NCBI RefSeq assembly: GCF_900142265.1
Contig: NZ_FRAH01000030.1
Location: 1 to 38,296, forward strand
Direction of reading: 5' to 3'
Source of the DNA: Anaerotignum lactatifermentans DSM 14214
GTDB taxonomy: Bacteria; Bacillota; Clostridia; Lachnospirales; Anaerotignaceae
DNA length: 38,296 nt
Positions 28,924 through 36,720 of this stretch are shown one piece after another. Numbering within the stretch: position 1 is the stretch's first letter; every line of letters starts with the position of its first letter. Both the position numbers and the translations under genes were made by a program. Below the pieces are notes generated by a model. The model did not search any database. It worked only from the letters and a program-made list of their open reading frames with translations, and was not told where the DNA came from.

Positions 28924-30749
28924 AGCAGCTGAATGTAAAAAAACTGGTGCTGCTGAACCTGCCCTATTTTCTGCTGGGCCTGTTTGCCACCAACTTGGGC
29001 GAAGCCTGGCGGCTGGCTGTTGGGGCGGATGCCTCGGCCAAAATGCTCTCGTTCTTTTCCACCCTGCCGGTGGCCCTGGGAAGCTGGTGGCCCAGCCTGC
29101 ACCCGCTGGACCTGGCTGTTGGCCTGTGCTGCGGCGCTGGCCTGCGTCTGGCGGTGTATCTGCACGGTAAGAACGCCAAGAAGTACCGCCACAATGTGGA
29201 GTATGGTTCGGCCCGTTGGGGCACCCATGACGATATTGCCCCCTACATCGACCCGGTGTTCCAGAATAATGTCATTCTGACCCAGACCGAACGGCTCACC
29301 ATGTCCAGCCGCCCCAAGAACCCCAAGTATGCCCGCAACAAAAACGTGCTGGTCATCGGCGGTTCCGGCTCCGGCAAGACCCGCTTCTGGCTCAAGCCCA
29401 ATCTGATGCAGATGCACAGTTCCTATGTGGTCACCGACCCAAAGGGCACCATCCTGGTGGAGTGCGGCAAAATGCTTCAGCGGGGCGCGCCCAAGCTGGG
29501 CAAGGACGGCAAGCCGGTGAAGGACAAAAACGGCAAAGTCATCTATGAGCCGTACCAGATCAAGGTGCTGAACACCATCAACTTCAAGAAGTCCATGCAC
29601 TATAACCCTTTCAGCTACATTCACAGCGAAAAGGATATTTTGAAGCTGGTGACAACGCTCATCGCCAATACCAAGGGCGAGGGCAAGGCCGGGGACGATT
29701 TCTGGGTCAAGGCGGAGACGCTGCTGTACTGCGCGCTGATCGGCTACATCCACTACGAAGCCCCGGTGGAGGAACAGAATTTCTCCACCCTCATTGAGAT
29801 GATCAACAGCATGGAGGTCCGGGAGGACGATGAGGAGTTCAAAAATGCCGTTGACCTGATGTTTGATGAGCTGAAAGAGCGGGAACCCAACCACTTTGCG
29901 GTGCGCCAATATGCCAAATATAAATTGGCCGCAGGCAAAACTGCGAAGTCGATTTTGGTGAGCTGCGGCGCACGGCTGGCGGTGTTCGACATTGCCGAGC
30001 TGCGGGAGGTCACAGCCTATGACGAGCTGGAGCTGGACACCCTGGGAGACCGACGAACCGCATTGTTCCTGATTATGAGCGACACCGATGACAGTTTTAA
30101 CTTCCTCATCTCCATGTGCTACACCCAGCTGTTCAACCTGCTCTGTGAAAAGGCCGACGATGTGTACGGCGGGCGGCTGCCGGTTCATGTGCGCTGCCTC
30201 ATTGATGAGTGCGCCAACATTGGCCAGATCCCCAAGCTGGAGAAGTTGGTCGCCACCATCCGCAGTCGAGAAATCTCTGCCTGTCTGGTGTTGCAGGCGC
30301 AGAGCCAGCTCAAGGCCATCTACAAGGACAACGCTGATACCATCATCGGCAACATGGATACCTCCATCTTCCTGGGCGGCAAAGAGCCGACCACGTTGAA
30401 GGAGCTGGAAGCCGTGCTTGGGAAAGAGACCATCGACACCTACAACACCGGAGAGAGCCGGGGGCGGGAGACTTCCCACTCGCTCAACTATCAAAAATTG
30501 GGGAAGGCGCTGATGAGCCAAGACGAGCTGGCCGTCATGGACGGCAGCAAGTGCATTTTGCAGCTGCGCGGTGTGCGGCCGTTCCTCTCGGACAAGTACG
30601 ACATCACCCAGCACCCCAACTACAAGTACACCGCCGACGCCGACCCGAAGAACGCCTTTGATATTGAAGGCTATCTCAAGGCCCGGCTGAAGCTCAAACC
30701 CAACCAGGTCTGCGACGTGTATGAGATCGACGCCGCAGCCAACGATTGA
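28920..30749 (+). CDS. virD4: VirD4/TraG-type conjugative coupling ATPase
   Basis: This 609-residue membrane ATPase feeds the relaxase-DNA complex to the transfer channel. Two hydrophobic segments occur in the first 80 residues (LVLLNLPYFLLGLFATNLG; a second around 46-80). The cytosolic part has Walker A GGSGSGKT (147-154) and Walker B CLIDECANIG (Asp429-Glu430). The C-terminal all-alpha region and the motif VLQAQSQLKAIY are typical of TraG/PcfC. The length is normal. It overlaps pcfB by 4 bp. The gene appears intact even though the next conjugation gene, maff2, is cut short. Confidence 0.95.
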   Translation: MKQLNVKKLVLLNLPYFLLGLFATNLGEAWRLAVGADASAKMLSFFSTLPVALGSWWPSLHPLDLAVGLCCGAGLRLAVYLHGKNAKKYRHNVEYGSARWGTHDDIAPYIDPVFQNNVILTQTERLTMSSRPKNPKYARNKNVLVIGGSGSGKTRFWLKPNLMQMHSSYVVTDPKGTILVECGKMLQRGAPKLGKDGKPVKDKNGKVIYEPYQIKVLNTINFKKSMHYNPFSYIHSEKDILKLVTTLIANTKGEGKAGDDFWVKAETLLYCALIGYIHYEAPVEEQNFSTLIEMINSMEVREDDEEFKNAVDLMFDELKEREPNHFAVRQYAKYKLAAGKTAKSILVSCGARLAVFDIAELREVTAYDELELDTLGDRRTALFLIMSDTDDSFNFLISMCYTQLFNLLCEKADDVYGGRLPVHVRCLIDECANIGQIPKLEKLVATIRSREISACLVLQAQSQLKAIYKDNADTIIGNMDTSIFLGGKEPTTLKELEAVLGKETIDTYNTGESRGRETSHSLNYQKLGKALMSQDELAVMDGSKCILQLRGVRPFLSDKYDITQHPNYKYTADADPKNAFDIEGYLKARLKLKPNQVCDVYEIDAAAND

Positions 30750-30856
30750 TGCTCCGCTGTGAAAGGAGGGGTCCTATCTATCCGCCACAACCGCCCCGCT
30801 GGGGCCATCGGCGTACAAAGCGGACGATCTCTATCAAAATAATGAAAAAGGAGGAA

Positions 30857-30954
30857 GGCCGGAATCAGCCAGCCCGGAAATCGGGCGGCGATTGTCCGGC
30901 TTTTGTATGCCTATGAACCATGACTAAATCAAACTTTTCAAACTGATTCCGGCC
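30857..30954 (+). other. Structured leader before maff2 (long-range inverted repeat with inner hairpin)
   Basis: GGCCGGAATCAG (30857-30868) and CTGATTCCGGCC (30943-30954) form a perfect 12 bp inverted repeat. It encloses 74 bases that contain another hairpin, GCCCG/CGGGC (30872-30886). The right arm ends 10 bases before the maff2 start, so folding would affect ribosome access. 30750-30856 shows no gene, apart from a possible AAAGGAGGGG site. Confidence 0.6.
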
Positions 30955-30964
30955 AACTTTATTT

Positions 30965-31105
30965 ATGGAATTTTTCAATCAGGCAATCACCGTTCTCCAG
31001 ACCCTCGTTATCGCTCTCGGTGCCGGTCTCGGCGTGTGGGGCGTCATCAATTTGCTGGAAGGTTATGGCAACGACAACCCCGGAGCCAATGCTCATGTGT
31101 CATAA
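30965..31105 (+). pseudogene. Maff2-family membrane protein, truncated by a rearrangement
   Basis: 46 codons encode MEFFNQAITVLQTLVIALGA followed by GLGVWGVINLLEGYG, the N-terminal membrane helix of the small Maff2 proteins, which lie after virD4 in Tn1549-type elements. After the NPGA segment the reading changes to NAHVS and stops. Intact relatives continue with a second hydrophobic helix. The break near 31085 is also where base composition falls, so it is most likely a recombination junction with the tet-bearing DNA. The remaining peptide could still insert in a membrane, but it is probably non-functional. Confidence 0.75.
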
Positions 31106-31165
31106 AGAAACACACAAGAGATTGATAGACAGCAGCCTACTATTCCGTAAATTTTGTTTCAGGAC

Positions 31166-31194
31166 TTTCTTTTTCAATGCCGATATGCTATAAT
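31166..31194 (+). promoter_or_regulatory. Promoter of the tet leader
   Basis: TTTCTT (31166-31171), a 17-base spacer and TATAAT (31189-31194), with TG just before the -10 (extended -10). It lies 30 bases before the leader peptide. 31106-31165 shows no gene. Confidence 0.65.
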
Positions 31195-31223
31195 ATTTCT
31201 ATTCCAAGTAAGGAGTTAAAAAT

Positions 31224-31247
31224 ATGCGGCAAGGTATTCTTAATTAA
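31224..31247 (+). CDS. tet leader peptide MRQGILN
   Basis: A seven-codon frame begins ATG at 31224, eight bases after AGGAG, and ends TAA at 31245-31247. It overlaps the first arm (31228-31243) of an RNA that can pair with 31318-31334. Such short leaders upstream of ribosome-protection tet genes couple ribosome behaviour to transcription past an attenuator. Too short for homology support, but position, ribosome site and overlap with the pairing arm agree. Confidence 0.7.
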   Translation: MRQGILN

Positions 31248-31447
31248 CTATAATCAAATAGTGGGAACAAAGAATTGTAACCGTCCCTTGCAAGGGGCTT
31301 AGTTTTTTGTACCCTTTTTAAGAATACTTTTGCCTTATATATTTGACATATCAAAAGAGCGACCGCTGCTTGCAGTGCGTTGTATGTATGTGTATGTCTA
31401 TTCGCTATATCCCCAGCGGTAAAAGTATTTTGCTGCTGGGGATTTTT
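31228..31447 (+). promoter_or_regulatory. Attenuator of tet: three competing RNA arms and a terminator
   Basis: Arm 1 (31228-31243, GGCAAGGTATTCTTAA) pairs with arm 2 (31318-31334, TTAAGAATACTTTTGCC). Arm 2 can instead pair with arm 3 (GGTAAAAGTATT, 31418-31429). Arm 3 lies inside a terminator whose base stem is CCCCAGC (31411-31417) with GCTGGGG (31435-31441), followed by ATTTTTAT. Ribosomes occupying the leader peptide would block arm 1, free arm 2 for arm 3 and open the terminator. A small GC-rich hairpin (CCCTTGCAAGGG, about 31284-31295, then T-run) lies between and may be a second pause or terminator. Confidence 0.72.
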
Positions 31448-31480
31448 ATGCCCTTTGGGGGCTGAATGGAGGACAAACAC

Positions 31481-33400
31481 ATGAAAATAATCAATATCGG
31501 CATTCTTGCTCATGTAGACGCAGGAAAAACGACTTTGACAGAAAGCCTGCTCTATACCAGCGGAGCCGTTCCGGAATTAGGGAGTGTAGATAAGGGAACA
31601 ACGCGGACAGACACCATGCTGTTGGAACGCCAGCGTGGGATTACCATTCAAACGGCCGTCACTTCTTTCGGCTGGAAGAATTATAAGATCAATATTGTCG
31701 ATACCCCCGGCCATATGGACTTTTTGGCGGAAGTATATCGCTCACTTGCTGTTCTTGACGGAGCAATTTTAGTAGTTTCCGCAAAGGACGGCGTGCAGGC
31801 ACAAACACGGGTACTGTTCCATGCGCTCCAGAAAATGAAAATCCCAACGATTATTTTTGTAAATAAGATAGACCAGGAGGGCATTGACTTACAGAGCGTT
31901 TATCAAAATATCAGAGAAAAACTTTCTGATGATGTCATGGTTATGCAAGATGTTTCGCTCACTCCGGAAGTGTCTCTGACAGACATTGAGGATATAGAAA
32001 AATGGGATTCTATTATTGCTGGAAATGATGAACTTTTGGAAAAATATATTGCGGGGGAACCTTTGAAAATACAAGATTTACAGAGGGAGAAATGCAGAAG
32101 AATGCAAAACGGTTCCCTGTTTCCTATTTATCATGGGAGTGCAAAGAACAATATCGGAACTGAAAAGCTGATTGAAGTGATTGCAGAAACATTTACTTCT
32201 GGTGCGGACAACGATCAATCCGAGCTATGCGGAAGCGTTTTTAAAATCGAGTACACAGACCAGAAAAAGCGGCTCGTTTATTTGCGGTTATACAGCGGGA
32301 CACTTCATTTACGGGATACGATTCTCCTGCCCCAAAATCAAAAACTAAAAATCACAGAAATGAGGATTCCGTCAAACGGAGAGATTATACCGGCGGACAC
32401 AGCCTGTTGCGGAGAAATTGTTATTTTGACCAATGACACTCTGAAGCTGAATGATACTCTCGGAAATGTAGAACTTTTGCCGCGCAAGGCATGGGAAAAA
32501 AATCCGATTCCTTTGCTTCGGACGACGGTGGAGCCGCAAAATCAGGAACAAAGAGACCTCCTGCTGAATGCCCTGACGGAAATTGCAGATACAGATCCGC
32601 TGTTGCATTACTATGTGGATACGATAACGCATGAAATCATCATTTCTTTTTTAGGAAAAGTCCAGTTAGAGGTTGTATGCTCTCTGTTAGTAGAGCGATA
32701 CCATGTGAACATAAATGTGAAAGAACCTACGGTCATTTATCTGGAAAGGCCATTAAAAACAGCCAGTTACACGATTCATATTGAAGTGCCGCCGAATCCG
32801 TTTTGGGCATCCATTGGCTTAACTGTAACGCCACTTCCTGCCGGAAGTGGAACCCGGTTTAAAAGCAAAGTATCTCTCGGCTATTTAAACCAAAGTTTTC
32901 AAAATGCCGTTATGGAAGGGGTGCGTTATGGAATGGAGCAAGGCTTATACGGTTGGGAAGTGACAGATTGTGAAATTTGTTTTGACTATGGAGTTTATTA
33001 CAGTCCAGTTAGTACCCCCGCAGATTTTCGTTCCCTTGCTCCTATCGTGTTAGAACAGGCATTGAAAAGAGCAGGAACACAATTATTGGAACCATACCTT
33101 TCCTTTACCCTTTTTGCACCGCAGGAATATATTTCACGGGCTTATAATGACGCACCGAAGTATTGTGCAGTGATTGAATCAACCTTGCTTAAAAATGATG
33201 AAGTTATTTTTACGGGAGAAATCCCCGCCCGCTGCATCGGCGAATATAGGAATGATTTAAATTTTTATACAAATGGGAGAAGCGTCTGCCTTACCGAATT
33301 AAAAGGGTACCAAGAAATTTCCGGGGAGCCTGTATTGCAGCCACGCCGTCCTAACAGCCGTTTAGATAAGGTTCGGCATATGTTTCAGAAAATAACGTAA
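31481..33400 (+). CDS. tet: Tetracycline resistance ribosomal protection protein, Tet(M)/(O)/(W)/(32) group
   Basis: This 639-residue EF-G-like GTPase removes tetracycline from the ribosome. G motifs: AHVDAGKTT (10-18), [18 protein letters not shown] (switch region, 40-57), DTPGHMDF (74-81) and NKIDQ (128-132). Later family segments include [41 protein letters not shown] and QPRRPNSR near the C-terminus. The length equals that of Tet(M)/Tet(W). ATG at 31481 follows GGAGGACAAACAC. From memory the protein shares stretches with Tet(32)-, Tet(W)- and Tet(O)-type proteins but does not fit any one class throughout, so the class is not assigned and a mosaic is possible. No frameshift is seen; expected to be functional and controlled by the attenuator upstream. 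Confidence 0.95.
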   Translation: MKIINIGILAHVDAGKTTLTESLLYTSGAVPELGSVDKGTTRTDTMLLERQRGITIQTAVTSFGWKNYKINIVDTPGHMDFLAEVYRSLAVLDGAILVVSAKDGVQAQTRVLFHALQKMKIPTIIFVNKIDQEGIDLQSVYQNIREKLSDDVMVMQDVSLTPEVSLTDIEDIEKWDSIIAGNDELLEKYIAGEPLKIQDLQREKCRRMQNGSLFPIYHGSAKNNIGTEKLIEVIAETFTSGADNDQSELCGSVFKIEYTDQKKRLVYLRLYSGTLHLRDTILLPQNQKLKITEMRIPSNGEIIPADTACCGEIVILTNDTLKLNDTLGNVELLPRKAWEKNPIPLLRTTVEPQNQEQRDLLLNALTEIADTDPLLHYYVDTITHEIIISFLGKVQLEVVCSLLVERYHVNINVKEPTVIYLERPLKTASYTIHIEVPPNPFWASIGLTVTPLPAGSGTRFKSKVSLGYLNQSFQNAVMEGVRYGMEQGLYGWEVTDCEICFDYGVYYSPVSTPADFRSLAPIVLEQALKRAGTQLLEPYLSFTLFAPQEYISRAYNDAPKYCAVIESTLLKNDEVIFTGEIPARCIGEYRNDLNFYTNGRSVCLTELKGYQEISGEPVLQPRRPNSRLDKVRHMFQKIT

Positions 33401-33449
33401 TATTTTGTGCGTTATCACGGATAAAAATCTTTGAATATAAGGAGAGTCT

Positions 33450-33494
33450 ATGTTAGTTTTGTTTTCAAGTCGGTTTTGTGTAAACTTATATTGA
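33450..33494 (+). CDS. Possible leader peptide upstream of araC-type gene
   Basis: A 14-codon frame, MLVLFSSRFCVNLY, starts at 33450 with AAGGAGAG eight bases upstream. Its second half overlaps AGTCGG (33468-33473), which can pair with CCGACT (33517-33522). This layout resembles an attenuation leader for the next gene at 33591, but it could also be a relic of another gene. No homology is recognised. Confidence 0.4.
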   Translation: MLVLFSSRFCVNLY

Positions 33495-33590
33495 GCAAAC
33501 GGCCTTTATTTATAACCCGACTAATTTTGTATGCTAATGTCGAGCATATCTTTCTAAATTGTGATATTCTTATTCGGAAGGAGGGGCAAT

Positions 33591-34457
33591 GTGTTAAAGA
33601 AATTGAATGACGCGATGGACTATATTGAAGCGCACCTGGAGGACGAGTTTTTACTTGAGAAGATTTCTGAGCATATAAATGTTTCAGATTATCATTTTAG
33701 AAAAATATTTTTTGCGCTTACCAATATGACGCTGAATGAGTATGTAAAAAACAGACGACTTTCAGAAGCTAACAAAGAATTGTTGCAGGGGGCGCAGGTA
33801 ACAGATGTCGCTTATCAATATGGGTATCAATCCGTAGACGGATTTACACGTGCCTTTAAAAAATGGAGCGGTATCTTACCGTCACAAGTCGCAAAGTTGA
33901 AACAATGTAAATCATGCCAAAAGTTACAATTTGTTGTAACTATGAAGGGAGGAACTTTAATGGAATATAAAATTGTTGAAAAACCTGCTTTTACGTTTGC
34001 AGGTGTAAGTAAACGAGTGCCGTTACAATATGAGGGAGTAAACAACGCTATTTTGGAACTGGCACAAAGCATAACACAGGAACAGAAAGAAGAAATGCAC
34101 CGGTTGCAAAACATTGAGCCATATGAAACTGTAAATGTTTCCTATGAATCAGATACGAACTTTCTTGAAGAAGCTGGTGAATTAACGCATTTAATTGGAG
34201 TTTTAACAACTAAAAATGACATTAGCAGTAATCTGGACACATTTCCTGTTAAAGCTCATACGTGGGCAGTTTTTCCAAATGAAGGAATCTTCCCGTTTAC
34301 TTTGCAGGATACAATGGCAAGAATCTACTCCGAATGGTTTATGACGGCAGATTATGAACTGGCAGAGCCGTTTTCTTTCTCTTTTACAAAAATGGACGAC
34401 AAAAAGCCCAACTACGCATACAGTGAAATTTGGATTCCAGTAACAAAAAAAGAATAA
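33591..34457 (+). CDS. AraC-family regulator with GyrI-like effector-binding domain
   Basis: The protein has 288 residues. Residues 1-104 are an AraC/XylS double helix-turn-helix: LEKISEHINVSDYHFRKIF, then TDVAYQYGYQSVDGFTRAFKKW with SGILPSQ. Residues about 120-288 are a GyrI/SoxS-Rob-like small-molecule-binding domain (MEYKIVEKPAFTFAGVSKRV at its start, YSEIWIPV at its end). The arrangement is that of Rob-type regulators that sense compounds and control transporters. GTG at 33591, seven bases after AAGGAGG, is chosen as start. The stop lies inside a repeated control region (34445-34605). It may regulate the neighbouring resistance genes, but its target is not visible. Confidence 0.85.
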   Translation: MLKKLNDAMDYIEAHLEDEFLLEKISEHINVSDYHFRKIFFALTNMTLNEYVKNRRLSEANKELLQGAQVTDVAYQYGYQSVDGFTRAFKKWSGILPSQVAKLKQCKSCQKLQFVVTMKGGTLMEYKIVEKPAFTFAGVSKRVPLQYEGVNNAILELAQSITQEQKEEMHRLQNIEPYETVNVSYESDTNFLEEAGELTHLIGVLTTKNDISSNLDTFPVKAHTWAVFPNEGIFPFTLQDTMARIYSEWFMTADYELAEPFSFSFTKMDDKKPNYAYSEIWIPVTKKE

Positions 34458-34605
34458 GCAATTACACTCAAATAGGAAAGCCAGCCGAGCCAGCGGGCAG
34501 TCAAGATAAACGGCGCATATGCGCCGCTGTTGACAGCCCCGCCCGCCTTTGCTGGTAGGCAATCAAGGGGCGACAGCAAGGGGTGCTGCCGCCCTCTGAT
34601 ATTAT
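34445..34605 (+). repeat. Direct repeat copy 1 (control region of sigma-like gene)
   Basis: About 160 bp nearly identical to 35928-36089. Both begin with seven A, then GAATAAGCAATTACACTCAA, contain the palindrome CGGCGCATATGCGCCG (34511-34526 in this copy), and end before a sigma-like gene. This copy starts inside the last codons of the araC-type gene. Differences are scattered substitutions. Confidence 0.85.
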
Positions 34606-34660
34606 AAATGAAACCCGTCAACCATACAACGCCCTATGTGGGAGAAAGGGGGAATCATCT

Positions 34661-35040
34661 ATGCCTTGCACAGAAGCATACAAAGAACACATCATGTACA
34701 CGTTCAATGGCTTTGCAAGACCGTCATACACTATGCGGCTATCAACGCATGGCGTGACAGGAGCAGACGGCGGCAAAAAGAAATATCCCTTGAATACCTC
34801 ACAGAAGAAAAGTTTTACCCTTTAGGCACAACAGACGAATATTTTGAAGCACCCCATGAAGAACACCCTATAACGATATGCGGTCAGGCAGTTATCCTCA
34901 CCAATGGAAAACTTGCCGCCGTCCTGTTATCCCTGCCACAGAAAAACCGGGAAATCATTTTCCCTTATTTTTTCAAAAATGGGCTTACAATGGGTGAAAA
35001 ATTCGAAAACCAAAGTATGATGAGGCAGGTATTGAAATGA
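34661..35040 (+). pseudogene. Frameshifted, 3'-replaced sigma-70-like gene (copy 1)
   Basis: The start MPCTEAYKEHIMYTFNGF parallels the intact copy at 36108 (MTEDEAYKVHIQYTFNAF). At 34711-34715 this copy has CTTTG where the intact one has CTTTTG, so one base is missing and the frame changes. From there the continuing frame reads CKTVIHYAAINAWRDRSRRR and on to a sigma-region-4-like LAAVLLSLPQKNREIIFPYF. The usual C-terminal helix-turn-helix is absent: after FF the sequence reads KNGLTMGEKFENQSMMRQVLK and stops, touching the methyltransferase start. Together the frameshift and lost end make it non-functional. Its ribosome site (GAAAGGGGG) is intact. Confidence 0.78.
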
Positions 35041-35855
35041 AAGTTGTTTCTATATTAAATAAAAATAATGATTACCAGAGATTTGAAGTATTGAAGCATA
35101 ATCGAAATAAAAGATATAAATATAATCAATTTATTGTTGAAGGCGTAAGAAGTTTAAATGAAGCGGTTAAAAATAACTGGAAGATTATTTCTTTTATTTA
35201 TGACAAGAATAATCTGTCAGGCTGGGCAAAACATATGATAGAAACAGTAAAAACAGAAGTCAATTATACTCTTACGGCACAGTTGCTAAAGGAATTAAGT
35301 GGAAAAGAAGAAACTTCTGAATTATTGGCTATTATTGAAATGAGGGAAGACAGGTTAGAAAATGTTGCGTTATCTTCCAATCCATTTATTGTGTTATTTG
35401 ACAGGCCCTCTAATAAAGGAAATTTAGGTACGATGATACGTTCATGTGATGCGTTGGGAGTAGATATGTTGATAATTACTGGACATGCGGTTGATTTGTA
35501 TGAGCCTGATGTAATTGTTTCGGCGATGGGTTCTTTTTTCAATCTTCCGGTGATTCGAATCATTCACAATGAGGATTTATATAAATTCGTTGAAAGCCTT
35601 AGAATAAAATACCCTGGCTTTAAGATCATAGGCACAACAGCCCACCACGAAAAGCCTATCTATCATGAGGACTTGAAAACCCCGGTTATGTTAATGATGG
35701 GAAATGAAACCATGGGATTAAATAAGGCATTTAAGGAATATTGTGATGTTTTATGTACGATTCCTATGGCTGAAGATTCCTATGCCAGTTCTTTCAATGT
35801 CAGTTGTGCTGCATCTATAATGATGTATGAAATAGTAAGACAACGAATGAATTAG
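35037..35855 (+). CDS. SpoU/TrmH-family RNA 2'-O-methyltransferase
   Basis: This 272-residue SPOUT-fold enzyme transfers methyl from SAM to a ribose in RNA. The N-terminal substrate-binding part (1-105) begins with KHNRNKRYKYNQFIVEGVRSLNEA. The catalytic part has motif 1 NLGTMIR (129-135, with Arg135), motif 2 MLMMGNETMGL (218-228) and motif 3 IPMAEDSYASSFNVSCAASI (242-261). Members such as Tsr and AviRb methylate 23S rRNA and give resistance to thiostrepton or avilamycin; others are housekeeping tRNA/rRNA enzymes. Its place in a resistance module favours a resistance role, but the target cannot be read from sequence. The gene is much AT-richer than its flanks and starts ATGA over the stop of the broken sigma-like gene. 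Confidence 0.88.
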   Translation: MKVVSILNKNNDYQRFEVLKHNRNKRYKYNQFIVEGVRSLNEAVKNNWKIISFIYDKNNLSGWAKHMIETVKTEVNYTLTAQLLKELSGKEETSELLAIIEMREDRLENVALSSNPFIVLFDRPSNKGNLGTMIRSCDALGVDMLIITGHAVDLYEPDVIVSAMGSFFNLPVIRIIHNEDLYKFVESLRIKYPGFKIIGTTAHHEKPIYHEDLKTPVMLMMGNETMGLNKAFKEYCDVLCTIPMAEDSYASSFNVSCAASIMMYEIVRQRMN

Positions 35856-35940
35856 ACAGCATAACCCTTTTGAGAGTGAGCCAGAGAAAAGGGAGGAGCA
35901 GGCGTTCTACCTCAAAAGTCTGCAAATAAAAAAAGAATAA
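35851..35940 (+). pseudogene. C-terminal remnant of an unidentified gene
   Basis: An open stretch directly after the methyltransferase reads NPFESEPEKREEQAFYLKSL, then QIKKE and a stop at 35938-35940. The frame is closed by TGA at 35848-35850. It looks like the natural 3' end of a gene of the GC-rich element, since its last codons (AAA AAA GAA TAA) are the first bases of direct repeat copy 2. Its 5' part was probably lost when the methyltransferase DNA arrived. The product is not recognised. Confidence 0.45.
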
Positions 35941-36089
35941 GCAATTACACTCAAATGGCAAAGCCAGCCGAGCCAGTCAACAGTCAAGATGAACGGCGCA
36001 TATGCGCCGCCGTTGACAGCCCCGCCCGCCTTTGCAGATAGGCAATCAAGGGGCGACAGCAAGGAGTGCTGCCGCCCCGCACTATTATT
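35928..36089 (+). repeat. Direct repeat copy 2 (control region of sigma-like gene)
   Basis: Second copy of the ~160 bp region at 34445-34605, with the same palindrome CGGCGCATATGCGCCG (about 35994-36009) and the same CAATCAAGGGGCGACAGCAA segment. It leads into the intact sigma-like gene at 36108. Non-coding, probably holding that gene's promoter and control site. Confidence 0.85.
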
Positions 36090-36107
36090 CAGAGAGGGGG
36101 AATTTCC

Positions 36108-36530
36108 ATGACCGAAGATGAAGCCTACAAAGTGCATATCCAGTACACATTCAATGCCTTTTGCAAGATTGTCATTCGTCACGCAGCCATAGATATAATC
36201 TTAAAGCTGCGCCGGAGGTGGGAACGGGAAGTTTCTCTTGACTATCTGATGAATGAGAAGTTTGTCCAGCTTGCCGAACCGGAGCAGCTTGAAGAATATC
36301 TTTTTACCGCCTGCGGCCAGACCGCCGTTCTGTACCATGCGGAACTTGCCGCCGCCCTTGCCCTCTTGCCGGAGCAGACACAGGAAGAGATTTTCCGTTA
36401 CTATTTCCTGCGCCAGCCGCAGCGAGTGATCGGCGTACATATTGGCCGGACACGCAGCACAGCGGGGCGGCATATCCAGCTTGCCTTGCAGCGGCTACGG
36501 CGGCTCATGGAGGGAAAAGACCATGAGTAA
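36108..36530 (+). CDS. Sigma-70-like regulatory protein of the conjugative element
   Basis: The protein has 140 residues. The N-terminal helical part MTEDEAYKVHIQYTFNAFCK is typical of small sigma-like proteins in Tn916/Tn1549-type elements. The C-terminal part (about 88-138) resembles sigma region 4: LALLPEQTQEEIFRYYFL, then a helix-turn-helix IGVHIGRTRSTAGRHIQLALQRLRRL. It probably steers transcription of transfer genes. GAGAGGGGG precedes ATG at 36108. The stop overlaps the next gene by 8 bases, so the pair is coupled. This is the intact counterpart of the broken gene at 34661. Confidence 0.82.
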   Translation: MTEDEAYKVHIQYTFNAFCKIVIRHAAIDIILKLRRRWEREVSLDYLMNEKFVQLAEPEQLEEYLFTACGQTAVLYHAELAAALALLPEQTQEEIFRYYFLRQPQRVIGVHIGRTRSTAGRHIQLALQRLRRLMEGKDHE

Positions 36531-36720
36531 ACTTCTCCCCTATGAAACAATCGTCAAAGCCCATGAGGGCGACCCGGACGCAATCGACACCGTCCTTTCC
36601 CACTATGCCGGATATATCCGCTACTTTTCCAAAGTACACGGTCAGGTTAACGCCGAGGTTGAGGAATATGTGAAGCAGCAGCTAATCTCCGCACTATTCA
36701 AGTTTCGCTTTGACCGATAA
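36523..36720 (+). CDS. Small helix-turn-helix protein of the conjugative element
   Basis: The 65-residue protein begins MSKLLPYETIVKAHEGDPDA, followed by IDTVLSHYAGYIRYFSK. This is the conserved short partner found after the sigma-like gene in Tn916/Tn1549-type elements, related to the N-terminal helix-turn-helix/sigma region 2 domain. It ends QLISALFKFRFDR. The start lies inside the end of the previous gene (overlap 36523-36530). Likely a co-regulator of transfer genes; the exact role is unknown. Confidence 0.78.
   Translation: MSKLLPYETIVKAHEGDPDAIDTVLSHYAGYIRYFSKVHGQVNAEVEEYVKQQLISALFKFRFDR

Noticed and set aside
28695-30614. 639-codon minus-strand frame over pcfB/virD4
   Set aside because: Long only because GC-rich codons lack stops on the complement. 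The plus strand has Walker A and B motifs.
33392-33415. Terminator after tet (ATAACG/CGTTAT)
   Set aside because: The stem is only six AT-rich pairs and is followed by CACGG rather than a T-run.
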